In this document: positions 5,177 through 10,445 of the stretch, piece by piece
Layout: each line of letters starts with the position of its first letter
How positions within the stretch are numbered: the first letter of the stretch is position 1
NCBI GenBank assembly: GCA_025965815.1
Contig: JAOPWF010000491.1
Coordinates: 1-10,445, forward strand
DNA: 10,445 nt
Source: Mycobacterium sp.
GTDB taxonomy: Bacteria > Actinomycetota > Actinomycetes > Mycobacteriales > Mycobacteriaceae
Reading direction: 5' to 3'
Made by a program: the position numbers and the translations under genes
The notes under the pieces: generated by a model
The model's input: the letters and a program-made list of their open reading frames with translations, nothing else
Database searches by the model: none
Told to the model about the DNA's origin: nothing

Positions 5177-7324
5177 ATGACTGAGCCGGCCCCGTCGCTG
5201 CTCGAACTCGCCCGTCGTTACGGCATCGCGACCGAGTACGACGACTGGAACGACAACCACATCGTCGTGTCCGAGGACACACTGGTCGCCGTGCTCGGCG
5301 CGCTCGGCGTTTCCGCGGCCACCGAGGACGACCGGGCGGCGGCGCTCGTCGCCCACGACCGCGACTACTGGTCGCGCTCATTGCCGACGACCATCGTGGC
5401 CCGGGCCGGCGCCGAGTCGTCGTTCTGGGTGCACGTCACACACGGGGATCCGGTGGGCCTGTGGATCCGGCTCGAGGACGGCAGTGTCCGGACGGGCCTG
5501 CGTCAGCTGGACAACATGACCCCGCCGTCCGAGCTGGATGGACGCTGGATCGGCGAGGCCACCTTCGAGCTGCCCGGCGACCTGCCGCTCGGTTATCACC
5601 GCGTACACCTGCAGGTGGGCTCCTTCGACACCAGCACCACGCTGATCGTCACGCCCGAGTCGGTGGAACTACCTGCGCGGCTGGGTGCCCGGCGAGCCTG
5701 GGGGCTCGCCACCCAGCTGTACAGCGTGCGGTCGCAAAGATCCTGGGGTATCGGCGATCTGACCGATCTGACCGACCTCGCGGTGTGGTCTGGCTCGCAA
5801 CACGGCGCGGGCTACATCCTGGTCAACCCGCTGCACGCGGCGGCTCCCACGGCACCGATGGAGCCGTCACCGTACCTGCCCATCTCGCGGCGCTTCGTCA
5901 ACCCGATCTACCTCCGCGTCGAGGCGATCCCCGAGTACGCCTACGTCCGCCACCGCGGTCGCATTCGCAAGGCCCGCGCGGATGTTCAGAGCCGCGGCCG
6001 GCGAGTCGATTCCGTCGACCGCGACGCGGCGTGGAAAGCCAAGCGGTCCGCACTGGAAAGCGTCTATCTGGTGGAACGTTCGGCCGGTCGCGAGCTGGCG
6101 TACGCGGGCTTCCGCGCCCGGGAGGGCCGTAGCCTGGCCGACTTCGCCACCTGGTGCGCGTTGGCCGAGGAGTTCGGCAGCGACTGGCACCAGTGGCCGG
6201 AAGACCTCCAGCACCCGGGGTCGCCGGCCGTCGCCGACTTCGCGGCCGCCCACGCTGACGCCGTCGACTTCCACCGCTGGCTGCAGTGGCAGCTCGACGA
6301 TCAGCTCACGGCCGCCCAGTCGGCAGCCATCCAGGCCGGAATGTCCCTCGGGATCATGCACGACCTCGCCGTCGGTGTTGACCCCAACGGGGCCGACGCG
6401 TGGGCGCTGCAGGACACGCTGGCGCTTGGCGTCACCGCGGGGGCACCACCCGACGAGTACAACCAGCTCGGACAGGACTGGTCGCAGCCGCCGCGGCGTC
6501 CCGATCAGCTCGTCGAGCGGGCCTACGAACCCTTTCGGGCACTGGTCAACGCGGTACTGCGGCACGCCGGGGGCCTCCGGATCGACCACATCATCGGGTT
6601 GTTCCGGCTGTGGTGGATACCGAAGGGCTCCTCGCCGACCGAGGGCACCTATGTGCGGTACGACCATGAGGCGATGATCGGGATCGTTGCGCTTGAGGCG
6701 CAGCGGGCCGGCGCGCTCGTGGTTGGCGAAGACCTCGGCACGGTTGAACCGTGGGTGCGGGTGTACCTACGCGAACGCGGTCTGTTCGGCACGTCGATCC
6801 TCTGGTTCGAACTCGACCGGGACGGGGACGGCGGTCCAGCCAGAAAACCATTGCCAGCGGAGCGGTGGCGGGAGTACTCCCTGTCCTCGGTGACCACCCA
6901 TGACCTGCCGCCCACGGCGGGATACCTCGCCGGCGACCATGTGCGGCTGCGCGACGAACTCGGCCTGCTCACGAGTCCGGTCGAGGAGGAGCTCGCCGGT
7001 GACCGGGCCGCGCAGGCGGCGTGGCTGACGGAGTTGCGACGCGTCGGGCTGCTCGGCGACGATCCCGATGTCGAGGAGATCATCCTGGCGCTCTACCGCT
7101 ACCTGGGACGGACACCGTCCAAGCTGCTGGCCCTGGCGCTCGTCGACGCGGTCGGCGATCGGCGGACCCAGAATCAGCCGGGGACCGTCGATGAGTACCC
7201 CAACTGGCGGGTTCCGCTGTCCGGCCCGGACGGGCGGCCGATCCTGCTCGAGGACGTCTTCGCCGACCCGCGGGCCGCGGCCCTTGCCGATTCGCTGCGT
7301 TCAGACACTGATACCGGAAGTTGA
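5177..7324 (+). CDS. malQ: 4-alpha-glucanotransferase (amylomaltase, GH77)
   Basis: A 715-residue enzyme that transfers alpha-1,4-glucan chains between maltodextrins and releases glucose, working in the cytosol in maltose/maltodextrin and glycogen turnover. An N-terminal beta-sandwich-like region (about 1-165, the actinobacterial/proteobacterial long form) precedes the GH77 barrel beginning at RRAWGLATQLYSVRS. Catalytic residues are visible: nucleophile D470 in GLRIDHIIG, acid/base E518 in VVGEDLGTV and the third carboxylate D576 in TTHDLPPTAGY. The 250s loop motif appears as PPDEYNQLGQDWSQPP. The length matches the mycobacterial enzyme (about 720). ATG 5177 gives the typical start MTEPAPSLLELARRYGIATEY, although no strong Shine-Dalgarno precedes it. 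It is 60 bp from the SnoaL-like gene, whose stop is followed by a hairpin, so it is probably transcribed separately. It is intact with no unusual features. Confidence 0.97.
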   Translation: MTEPAPSLLELARRYGIATEYDDWNDNHIVVSEDTLVAVLGALGVSAATEDDRAAALVAHDRDYWSRSLPTTIVARAGAESSFWVHVTHGDPVGLWIRLEDGSVRTGLRQLDNMTPPSELDGRWIGEATFELPGDLPLGYHRVHLQVGSFDTSTTLIVTPESVELPARLGARRAWGLATQLYSVRSQRSWGIGDLTDLTDLAVWSGSQHGAGYILVNPLHAAAPTAPMEPSPYLPISRRFVNPIYLRVEAIPEYAYVRHRGRIRKARADVQSRGRRVDSVDRDAAWKAKRSALESVYLVERSAGRELAYAGFRAREGRSLADFATWCALAEEFGSDWHQWPEDLQHPGSPAVADFAAAHADAVDFHRWLQWQLDDQLTAAQSAAIQAGMSLGIMHDLAVGVDPNGADAWALQDTLALGVTAGAPPDEYNQLGQDWSQPPRRPDQLVERAYEPFRALVNAVLRHAGGLRIDHIIGLFRLWWIPKGSSPTEGTYVRYDHEAMIGIVALEAQRAGALVVGEDLGTVEPWVRVYLRERGLFGTSILWFELDRDGDGGPARKPLPAERWREYSLSSVTTHDLPPTAGYLAGDHVRLRDELGLLTSPVEEELAGDRAAQAAWLTELRRVGLLGDDPDVEEIILALYRYLGRTPSKLLALALVDAVGDRRTQNQPGTVDEYPNWRVPLSGPDGRPILLEDVFADPRAAALADSLRSDTDTGS

Positions 7325-7360
7325 GTAACGCTCCCGGCAATGGCGGCGATTCACTGGTAG

Positions 7361-7407
7361 CCCCGCGTTGTCGTCTCAACCCCGACTCGACGACTGGCAA
7401 CGCGGGG
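7361..7407. terminator. Strong stem-loop between convergent genes
   Basis: CCCCGCGTTG (7361-7370) and CAACGCGGGG (7398-7407) are perfectly complementary 10-bp arms. Inside them TCGTC (7371-7375) can pair with GACGA (7389-7393), making an interrupted stem of about 15 bp. On the plus strand a TTTT (7417-7420) follows at some distance. It begins 36 bp after the malQ stop and lies downstream of the minus-strand membrane-protein operon, so it could terminate both convergent units. The structure is clear; its function is inferred. Confidence 0.6.
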
Positions 7408-7427
7408 CGAATTCCATTTTCGCGGAC

Positions 7428-7479
7428 ATGCACCTCACACATGCACCTCACACTGGCCCTCACACCTGGCGACTCACAC
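7428..7479. repeat. Short degenerate tandem repeat with CTCACAC core
   Basis: ATGCACCTCACAC occurs twice back to back (7428-7440 and 7441-7453), followed by two decayed copies sharing CTCACAC (7454-7465 and 7466-7479), giving spacings of 13, 12 and 14. The last copy overlaps the stop codon of the 52-residue membrane protein. It is not a CRISPR: there are no spacers. It may be polymerase-slippage debris or a 3' untranslated element of the minus-strand operon. Confidence 0.7.
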
Positions 7480-7632
7480 CGAAAAGACGATGCCCTGCGT
7501 CAACGCCACGATGATGCCGAGAATCACGATGAACGCGACGCATCCGGCGACCAGCTTGATCGTCTCCGACCACAACGCCTCGTTGCTCGCCGGTGGCAGG
7601 AAGAATTCGGCGGGAAGATCTTTCATGCTCAT
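7474..7632 (-). CDS. 52-residue single-helix membrane protein
   Basis: A short hydrophobic protein: MSMKDLPAEFF, a proline-containing segment, SNEALWSETIKL, then one membrane helix (about 29-48, VAGCVAFIVILGIIVALTQG) and a very short tail. ATG 7632 is chosen over a longer in-frame reading to 7749 because AGAGGT lies 7 nt upstream and the longer reading lacks hydrophobic or conserved character and overlaps the upstream gene by 100 bp. It starts 17 bp after the stop of the AveC-like gene on the same strand, so they form an operon, and it may be a small accessory subunit of that membrane protein. I recognise no named family. Confidence 0.75.
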   Translation of the reverse strand: MSMKDLPAEFFLPPASNEALWSETIKLVAGCVAFIVILGIIVALTQGIVFSV

Positions 7633-7649
7633 GCTGAGCACCTCTCGGG

Positions 7650-8570
7650 TCAGGGAATGAAGGGGCTGTCGGCGCCGGTCAACGCTCGCAAGGCCACCAG
7701 CGGGAGGACCAACAGGACGAAGAAGCTCACCTGGAAACCGATGAACCACCCGCCCAGCCGCATCAGCTCGAAGCGCCAGCGCGGGATGGTGACGTCGTAG
7801 TTCAGGAAGTCGTCGAACTCCTGCTGCTTTGTCGTGCGCGCGGGTTTCGTCGCCACGGCGACCCCGGCGCCGTCGGCACTGCCGGCTGAAACGAGTTCAC
7901 CGCGAGCCTTTTTCGGGACGGTGTAGCGGTCCAACCGGCAGAACCGCTCAAGATGATTCAGGCCGCGGATCGGTGGTTTGCCGGCCAAGTACGCGATCAG
8001 GTTCGGCCATGTGCACATGATGCCGATTGTCCAGAGCAGGGTGATGCGCCCGCCGTTCCCCCACTCCAGAACAGGTCCCATGCCCGGGTCGTAGGTCCAC
8101 CATCCCATCGCGGTGGCAGTGCCCTCGACCACGAAGTCCCAGATGTAGTTGACCGGAATGGCAAGCACGATCATCGATTTGAGCATGCTCCAGCCGAACC
8201 TCGATGACACCCACTGGCTCAGCCACAGCACCAGCAGCGCGTGCACTCCCCAATAGACCGCGTAGGCGAACGGCATGAACAAGGGGTCGTTCGGGGTCTT
8301 GATGGGCAGCCAGTCCAGCAGGTGGTGTTCGGCGAAGGCCGGGCTGTAGAACAGCATCTGACCCCAGTCGCCGATCGTTTCCATCCAGTACACGGCGAGG
8401 CTGTTGAACAGGAACAGGAAGCCCCAGGTCAGCCGCCGTCGGCGAATCACGTCGGCGACGGCCAGCACGATGAATATGCTTCCGGCGATGGGAATGACCC
8501 AGGTGAAGAACCAGACGCCACTCGGATCCATGGTAGGGGGTGGGGCGAGTTGTTCCGCGGCGAAGACCAT
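7650..8570 (-). CDS. AveC-like multi-pass membrane protein
   Basis: A 306-residue integral membrane protein with about six hydrophobic helices (near 19-41, 49-64, 98-119, 129-150, 173-196, 272-297) and a soluble loop of about 75 residues (198-270) before the last. Aromatic-rich segments YWMETIGDWGQMLFYS (61-76), PVNYIWDFVVEG (139-150) and MGWWTYDPGMG (155-165) resemble the group annotated as AveC-family spirocyclase, common in mycobacteria; AveC itself acts on the avermectin spiroketal. The resemblance is from memory of the family, and a cyclase activity should not be assumed. ATG 8570 follows GAGAGG by 6 nt; GTG 8576 directly abuts that Shine-Dalgarno and is less likely. It leads an operon with the 52-residue membrane protein and is divergent from marR, which probably represses it. 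Confidence 0.8.
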   Translation of the reverse strand: MVFAAEQLAPPPTMDPSGVWFFTWVIPIAGSIFIVLAVADVIRRRRLTWGFLFLFNSLAVYWMETIGDWGQMLFYSPAFAEHHLLDWLPIKTPNDPLFMPFAYAVYWGVHALLVLWLSQWVSSRFGWSMLKSMIVLAIPVNYIWDFVVEGTATAMGWWTYDPGMGPVLEWGNGGRITLLWTIGIMCTWPNLIAYLAGKPPIRGLNHLERFCRLDRYTVPKKARGELVSAGSADGAGVAVATKPARTTKQQEFDDFLNYDVTIPRWRFELMRLGGWFIGFQVSFFVLLVLPLVALRALTGADSPFIP

Positions 8571-8610
8571 CGACACCCTCTCGGTCGAGATATAGTGAAG
8601 ACAGCTTCAC
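8570..8610 (+). promoter_or_regulatory. Candidate marR promoter and operator
   Basis: TATAGT (8591-8596) fits the TANNNT -10 on the plus strand; TCGACA (8570-8575) is a possible -35 with a short 15-bp spacer. An inverted repeat GTGAAG-N4-CTTCAC (8595-8610) overlaps the end of the -10 and the expected start site, the position at which a MarR dimer would block its own transcription. The same segment lies upstream of the minus-strand AveC-like operon, so one operator could serve both directions. The repeat is seen directly; MarR binding is inferred. Confidence 0.5.
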
Positions 8611-8618
8611 CAAAATGG

Positions 8619-8638
8619 CCTGTGATGTCAACCACAGG
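8619..8638. repeat. Second inverted repeat in the divergent marR region
   Basis: CCTGTG (8619-8624), eight bases, then CACAGG (8633-8638). On the minus strand it encloses TTGACA (8631-8626), a consensus -35 that could serve the AveC-like operon with a weak -10, GAAGCT (8608-8603), after 17 bp. A protein bound here would cover that -35. Together with the repeat at 8595-8610 this gives the 101-bp intergenic region two candidate operators of different sequence. Confidence 0.5.
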
Positions 8639-8671
8639 ACGGCCGACCTGCGGCGGAAGGAGGTGGCCAGG

Positions 8672-9178
8672 GTGAGCACCGCGCCACCCGAGCCCGCCAC
8701 TCCCGACGACGCCGCGCTGCGGAACTTTCAGACGAACTCGCTGCAACGTCACGCGATCGAGTTCGGCGAATGGATGATGCGCGCCAGCCTGCTTCGCTCG
8801 CAGGCACTCGGACACACCGAGTTACGTCCGGCGCACGCGCGGTTGATGGTGTTTCTCGGCTGGGAGGGGAGTCGCACCAGTGAGATCGCCCGGGCCCAGG
8901 ACGTCTCCAAGAACGCGGTAGGCCAACTGGTCACCGAGTTGGAGAACCTGGGTTACGTGGAGCGGGTACCGGACCCCCGCGACGGCAGGGCCAAGATCGT
9001 CCGGTACACCGACCAGGGTGTGGCGATGATGACCGATGCGCTCGCCATTGGTGAACGCCTGAACGCCGAGATCGCGGAAATGATCGGCGCGAAACGGCTC
9101 GCTGAACTGCGATCAACTCTCGCCGACATCTGTCACCACCTGGGGCTGGGCCCGGCGGGGGATCCACCGAGCGGCTGA
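8672..9178 (+). CDS. MarR-family transcriptional regulator
   Basis: A 168-residue regulator, close to the usual length. GTG 8672 is chosen because AAGGAGG (8657-8663) lies 8 nt upstream; longer in-frame readings back to 8540 run through the promoter region. The winged helix is clear: RTSEIARAQDVSKNAVGQLV (68-87) is the HTH, ENLGYVERVPDPRDGRAKIV (91-110) the wing with the DPRDGRAK hallmark, flanked by N- and C-terminal dimerisation helices (about 22-48 and 112-158). MarR proteins are usually dimeric repressors released by small phenolic ligands or oxidation; the one Cys (C154) near the C-terminus is not in a known sensor position. Divergence from the AveC-like operon suggests that it controls that operon and itself. 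Confidence 0.93.
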   Translation: MSTAPPEPATPDDAALRNFQTNSLQRHAIEFGEWMMRASLLRSQALGHTELRPAHARLMVFLGWEGSRTSEIARAQDVSKNAVGQLVTELENLGYVERVPDPRDGRAKIVRYTDQGVAMMTDALAIGERLNAEIAEMIGAKRLAELRSTLADICHHLGLGPAGDPPSG

Positions 9179-9263
9179 GCCTCCAGCAACCCGCTCAGGG
9201 CCAGCGGTTTCTCCGGCGCCGCTTGTGCGATATCTTCGCAGCACACACACCGACGGAGGTCTT

Positions 9264-9680
9264 GTGAAGAAGCTCGTTTTTCTTGGCGCCGGGACGCTCG
9301 CCGCGGCTTCGATGGCCGTGGTCGGCGCGAGTGCGACGCTCGCAGACCCGGGCAACGGCGTCAACGTGCTCGATGTGACCGGACAGCCGTATTACAAGGC
9401 CGTCGCGATTCTGCACAACCAGGGCGTCAGCACCGGTTTCCTTGGCGCGGTGGGCGATGACCTGCCGCAAGCGAAATGCATCGTCGACAGCCAGAAGGCG
9501 GTCGGTAGCGGAAAGAACGCAAAGATGCTGCTGATGCTCAACTGCAACCTTCCCCCCGGCGGATCAACGGACCAACCCAGCTCGCAGCCTGCGGCGGGCT
9601 CGGCGCCCGGCGGTGCCGGCACCCGGCCCACGGCGGGCGCACCCGGGGTTGTCACCGTCACCCCGGTGCCTGTCGGCTGA
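9264..9680 (+). CDS. Exported PASTA-like small protein
   Basis: A 138-residue secreted protein. GTG 9264 follows GGAGGT (9255-9260) by 3 nt and starts directly with the signal peptide: KK, a hydrophobic core (LVFLGAGTLAAASMAVVGAS) and likely cleavage near ATLA-DP (27/28). The mature part (about 31-97) begins VNVLDVTGQPYYKAVAILHNQG, resembling a PASTA-type strand-helix unit, and has two cysteines (C72, C94) that could form a disulfide outside the cell. A Pro/Gly/Ser/Ala tail (about 97-138) is typical of exported mycobacterial proteins. A possible -10 TATCTT lies at 9231-9236. No enzymatic role is evident; the PASTA assignment is by pattern only. Confidence 0.82.
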   Translation: MKKLVFLGAGTLAAASMAVVGASATLADPGNGVNVLDVTGQPYYKAVAILHNQGVSTGFLGAVGDDLPQAKCIVDSQKAVGSGKNAKMLLMLNCNLPPGGSTDQPSSQPAAGSAPGGAGTRPTAGAPGVVTVTPVPVG

Positions 9681-9759
9681 GGCGGGTTCATCGGCCTGGA
9701 GGCGACGCACGCCGACATCCACGAGTAGGTTCTCCGCGACTTCATGGTGACCAGGGGGG

Positions 9760-10053
9760 ATGGACCCCAAGCCGATCCCCGACCAGGTCGAGTACGTGTT
9801 GTCCCATGTCCTCGCTCCCCCGACGTCGGAGGACCCCGCGCGCCGTCTCAATGATCTGTGTGACCGCCTGTGGCTCATCGCCGCGATCGAGCACGACACC
9901 GCGGTACTGGGCGTTTTCGCCCTCAACTGCGCGTGGGACGACCACGGCGCGCGGACCCGACCCTCGTCGATCTGTTCCGATGGCAGCGACGGGACGATGC
10001 TCGTGTGCGCGTCGAGGGCCCGACAAGGTGAACACCTGACGCTGGACCTGTAG
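9760..10053 (+). CDS. Hypothetical 97-residue protein
   Basis: An ORF from ATG 9760, with AGGGGGG directly before it rather than at ideal spacing. Nearly all codons end in G or C across its length, arguing that it is translated despite the weak start. It begins MDPKPIPDQVEYVLSHVLAPP, has a helical middle (ARRLNDLCDRLWLIAAIEHD) and three further Cys (C57, C72, C83) after C34, with no signal peptide or membrane helix. I do not recognise a family. It ends 3 nt from the stop of the convergent gene. A longer reading on the opposite strand (10073-9564) is considered a shadow. Confidence 0.6.
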   Translation: MDPKPIPDQVEYVLSHVLAPPTSEDPARRLNDLCDRLWLIAAIEHDTAVLGVFALNCAWDDHGARTRPSSICSDGSDGTMLVCASRARQGEHLTLDL

Positions 10054-10056
10054 GCG

Positions 10057-10401
10057 TTACACCTGATCAGCAAACGGCAGCCACAGTGCTTCCGACGCGC
10101 GTACGCCTTCGGGCCGGTTCATCGCCTCGAGGATCACGCCGATCTCCTTGTGGTCCAACTTGATCGGGGGGACGTGGTTGCCGGACTCGTCGCGAACGTC
10201 GTAGCTGAAACTCAACTGGACACCGGGACAAACCCACTGCGAGAACGTGACCTCCGTTCCACCAGAGTCCGGACAGGTGCCGGTGAGAAAGAATCCGCGG
10301 CCCTCGCCGAACCGCTGATAGGTGGCGACCTGCAGGTGGGCCAGGAAGTGGTTGGTGAAGGTCAGCGGCAGAGATTCTCCCCCATAGTGAAGCGTTGCCA
10401 C
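10057..10401 (-). CDS. Small conserved-type protein, possibly DUF7882-like
   Basis: A 114-residue protein starting at GTG 10401, with AAAGGGG seven bases upstream. The opening VATLHYGGESLPLTFTNHFLAHLQVATYQRF, then GFFLTGT and a PGVQLSFSYD strand, matches the layout of small actinobacterial proteins (start M-x-x-L-x-YG, then D/N-x-x-LAHL) formerly misnamed ATP-dependent DNA ligase and now a DUF; this is by memory and unverified. No catalytic motif, signal peptide or membrane helix is present. A possible -10 TACGCT lies at 10441-10436. Its 3' end nearly touches the 97-residue plus-strand gene. Confidence 0.78.
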   Translation of the reverse strand: MATLHYGGESLPLTFTNHFLAHLQVATYQRFGEGRGFFLTGTCPDSGGTEVTFSQWVCPGVQLSFSYDVRDESGNHVPPIKLDHKEIGVILEAMNRPEGVRASEALWLPFADQV

Positions 10402-10445
10402 GTCGTATCCCCTTTGCTCTCGGTCCCTGACACCCAGCGTAGGGA

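Noticed and set aside
5756..5773. 9-bp tandem repeat GATCTGACC inside malQ
   Set aside because: It encodes DLTDLT within the conserved GIGD-x-x-DL region, and the segment has the family's normal length, so it is not an insertion.
7428..7479. CRISPR-like array
   Set aside because: The repeat units are directly adjacent, only 12-14 bp, degenerate, and have no spacers or cas genes nearby.
9226..9240. Inverted repeat TGCGA-N5-TCGCA upstream of the exported protein
   Set aside because: Five-base arms are within chance expectation here and no regulator adjoins this gene in a divergent arrangement.
9564..10073. 169-codon minus-strand open frame
   Set aside because: It overlaps both the exported protein and the 97-residue gene, reads as an Arg/Ser-rich shadow, and lacks the codon bias of the plus strand.

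Overview
The window looks like chromosomal DNA from a high-GC actinomycete, most probably a rapidly growing Mycobacterium/Mycolicibacterium. Codons end almost always in G or C, GTG starts are common, and the 715-residue MalQ closely resembles, from memory, the mycobacterial 4-alpha-glucanotransferase (about 720 residues). No phage, plasmid, IS or CRISPR hallmark is visible. It is a string of short, independently oriented transcription units: regulators, transporters, small membrane or secreted proteins, and one large metabolic enzyme.

Layout. (1) 1-474, minus: N-terminal part of a stand-alone VWA (MIDAS) protein, cut by the window edge. (2) 633-1300, plus: two translationally coupled SMR efflux subunits, a probable heterodimeric pump. 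They meet head-on, with stop codons overlapping in a CTAG, a 400-residue MFS permease (1297-2499, minus). (3) 2585-3845, plus: a fold-III PLP decarboxylase related to diaminopimelate decarboxylase, carrying two single-base frame breaks, so a pseudogene or two sequence errors. (4) 3852-4682, minus: a MerR regulator with a GyrI-like ligand-binding domain, divergent from a small SnoaL/NTF2-like protein (4772-5116, plus). (5) 5177-7324, plus: malQ, ending at a strong hairpin. (6) 7474-8570, minus: an AveC-like multi-pass membrane protein followed by a 52-residue single-helix membrane protein, divergent from a MarR regulator (8672-9178, plus). (7) 9264-9680, plus: a small exported PASTA-like protein. 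(8) 9760-10053, plus, and 10057-10401, minus: two small uncharacterised proteins converging almost stop to stop.

Most notable. The merR/SnoaL intergenic region holds two back-to-back promoters of the same architecture, TTGACC-N19-CAGGCT. Each carries a CTSC-N7-GGAG dyad in the overlong 19-bp spacer, the geometry MerR activators need, and each places the expected +1 at or within a base of the ATG, so both transcripts may be leaderless. This reads as a compact self-contained ligand-responsive switch: the MerR protein probably controls itself and the SnoaL-like protein from adjacent operators. The second regulatory unit is marR/aveC-like/mini-membrane protein, whose 101-bp divergent promoter region holds two inverted repeats. 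No defence system or other large novel system can be supported; the interest lies in these two small regulator-target modules and in the broken decarboxylase.
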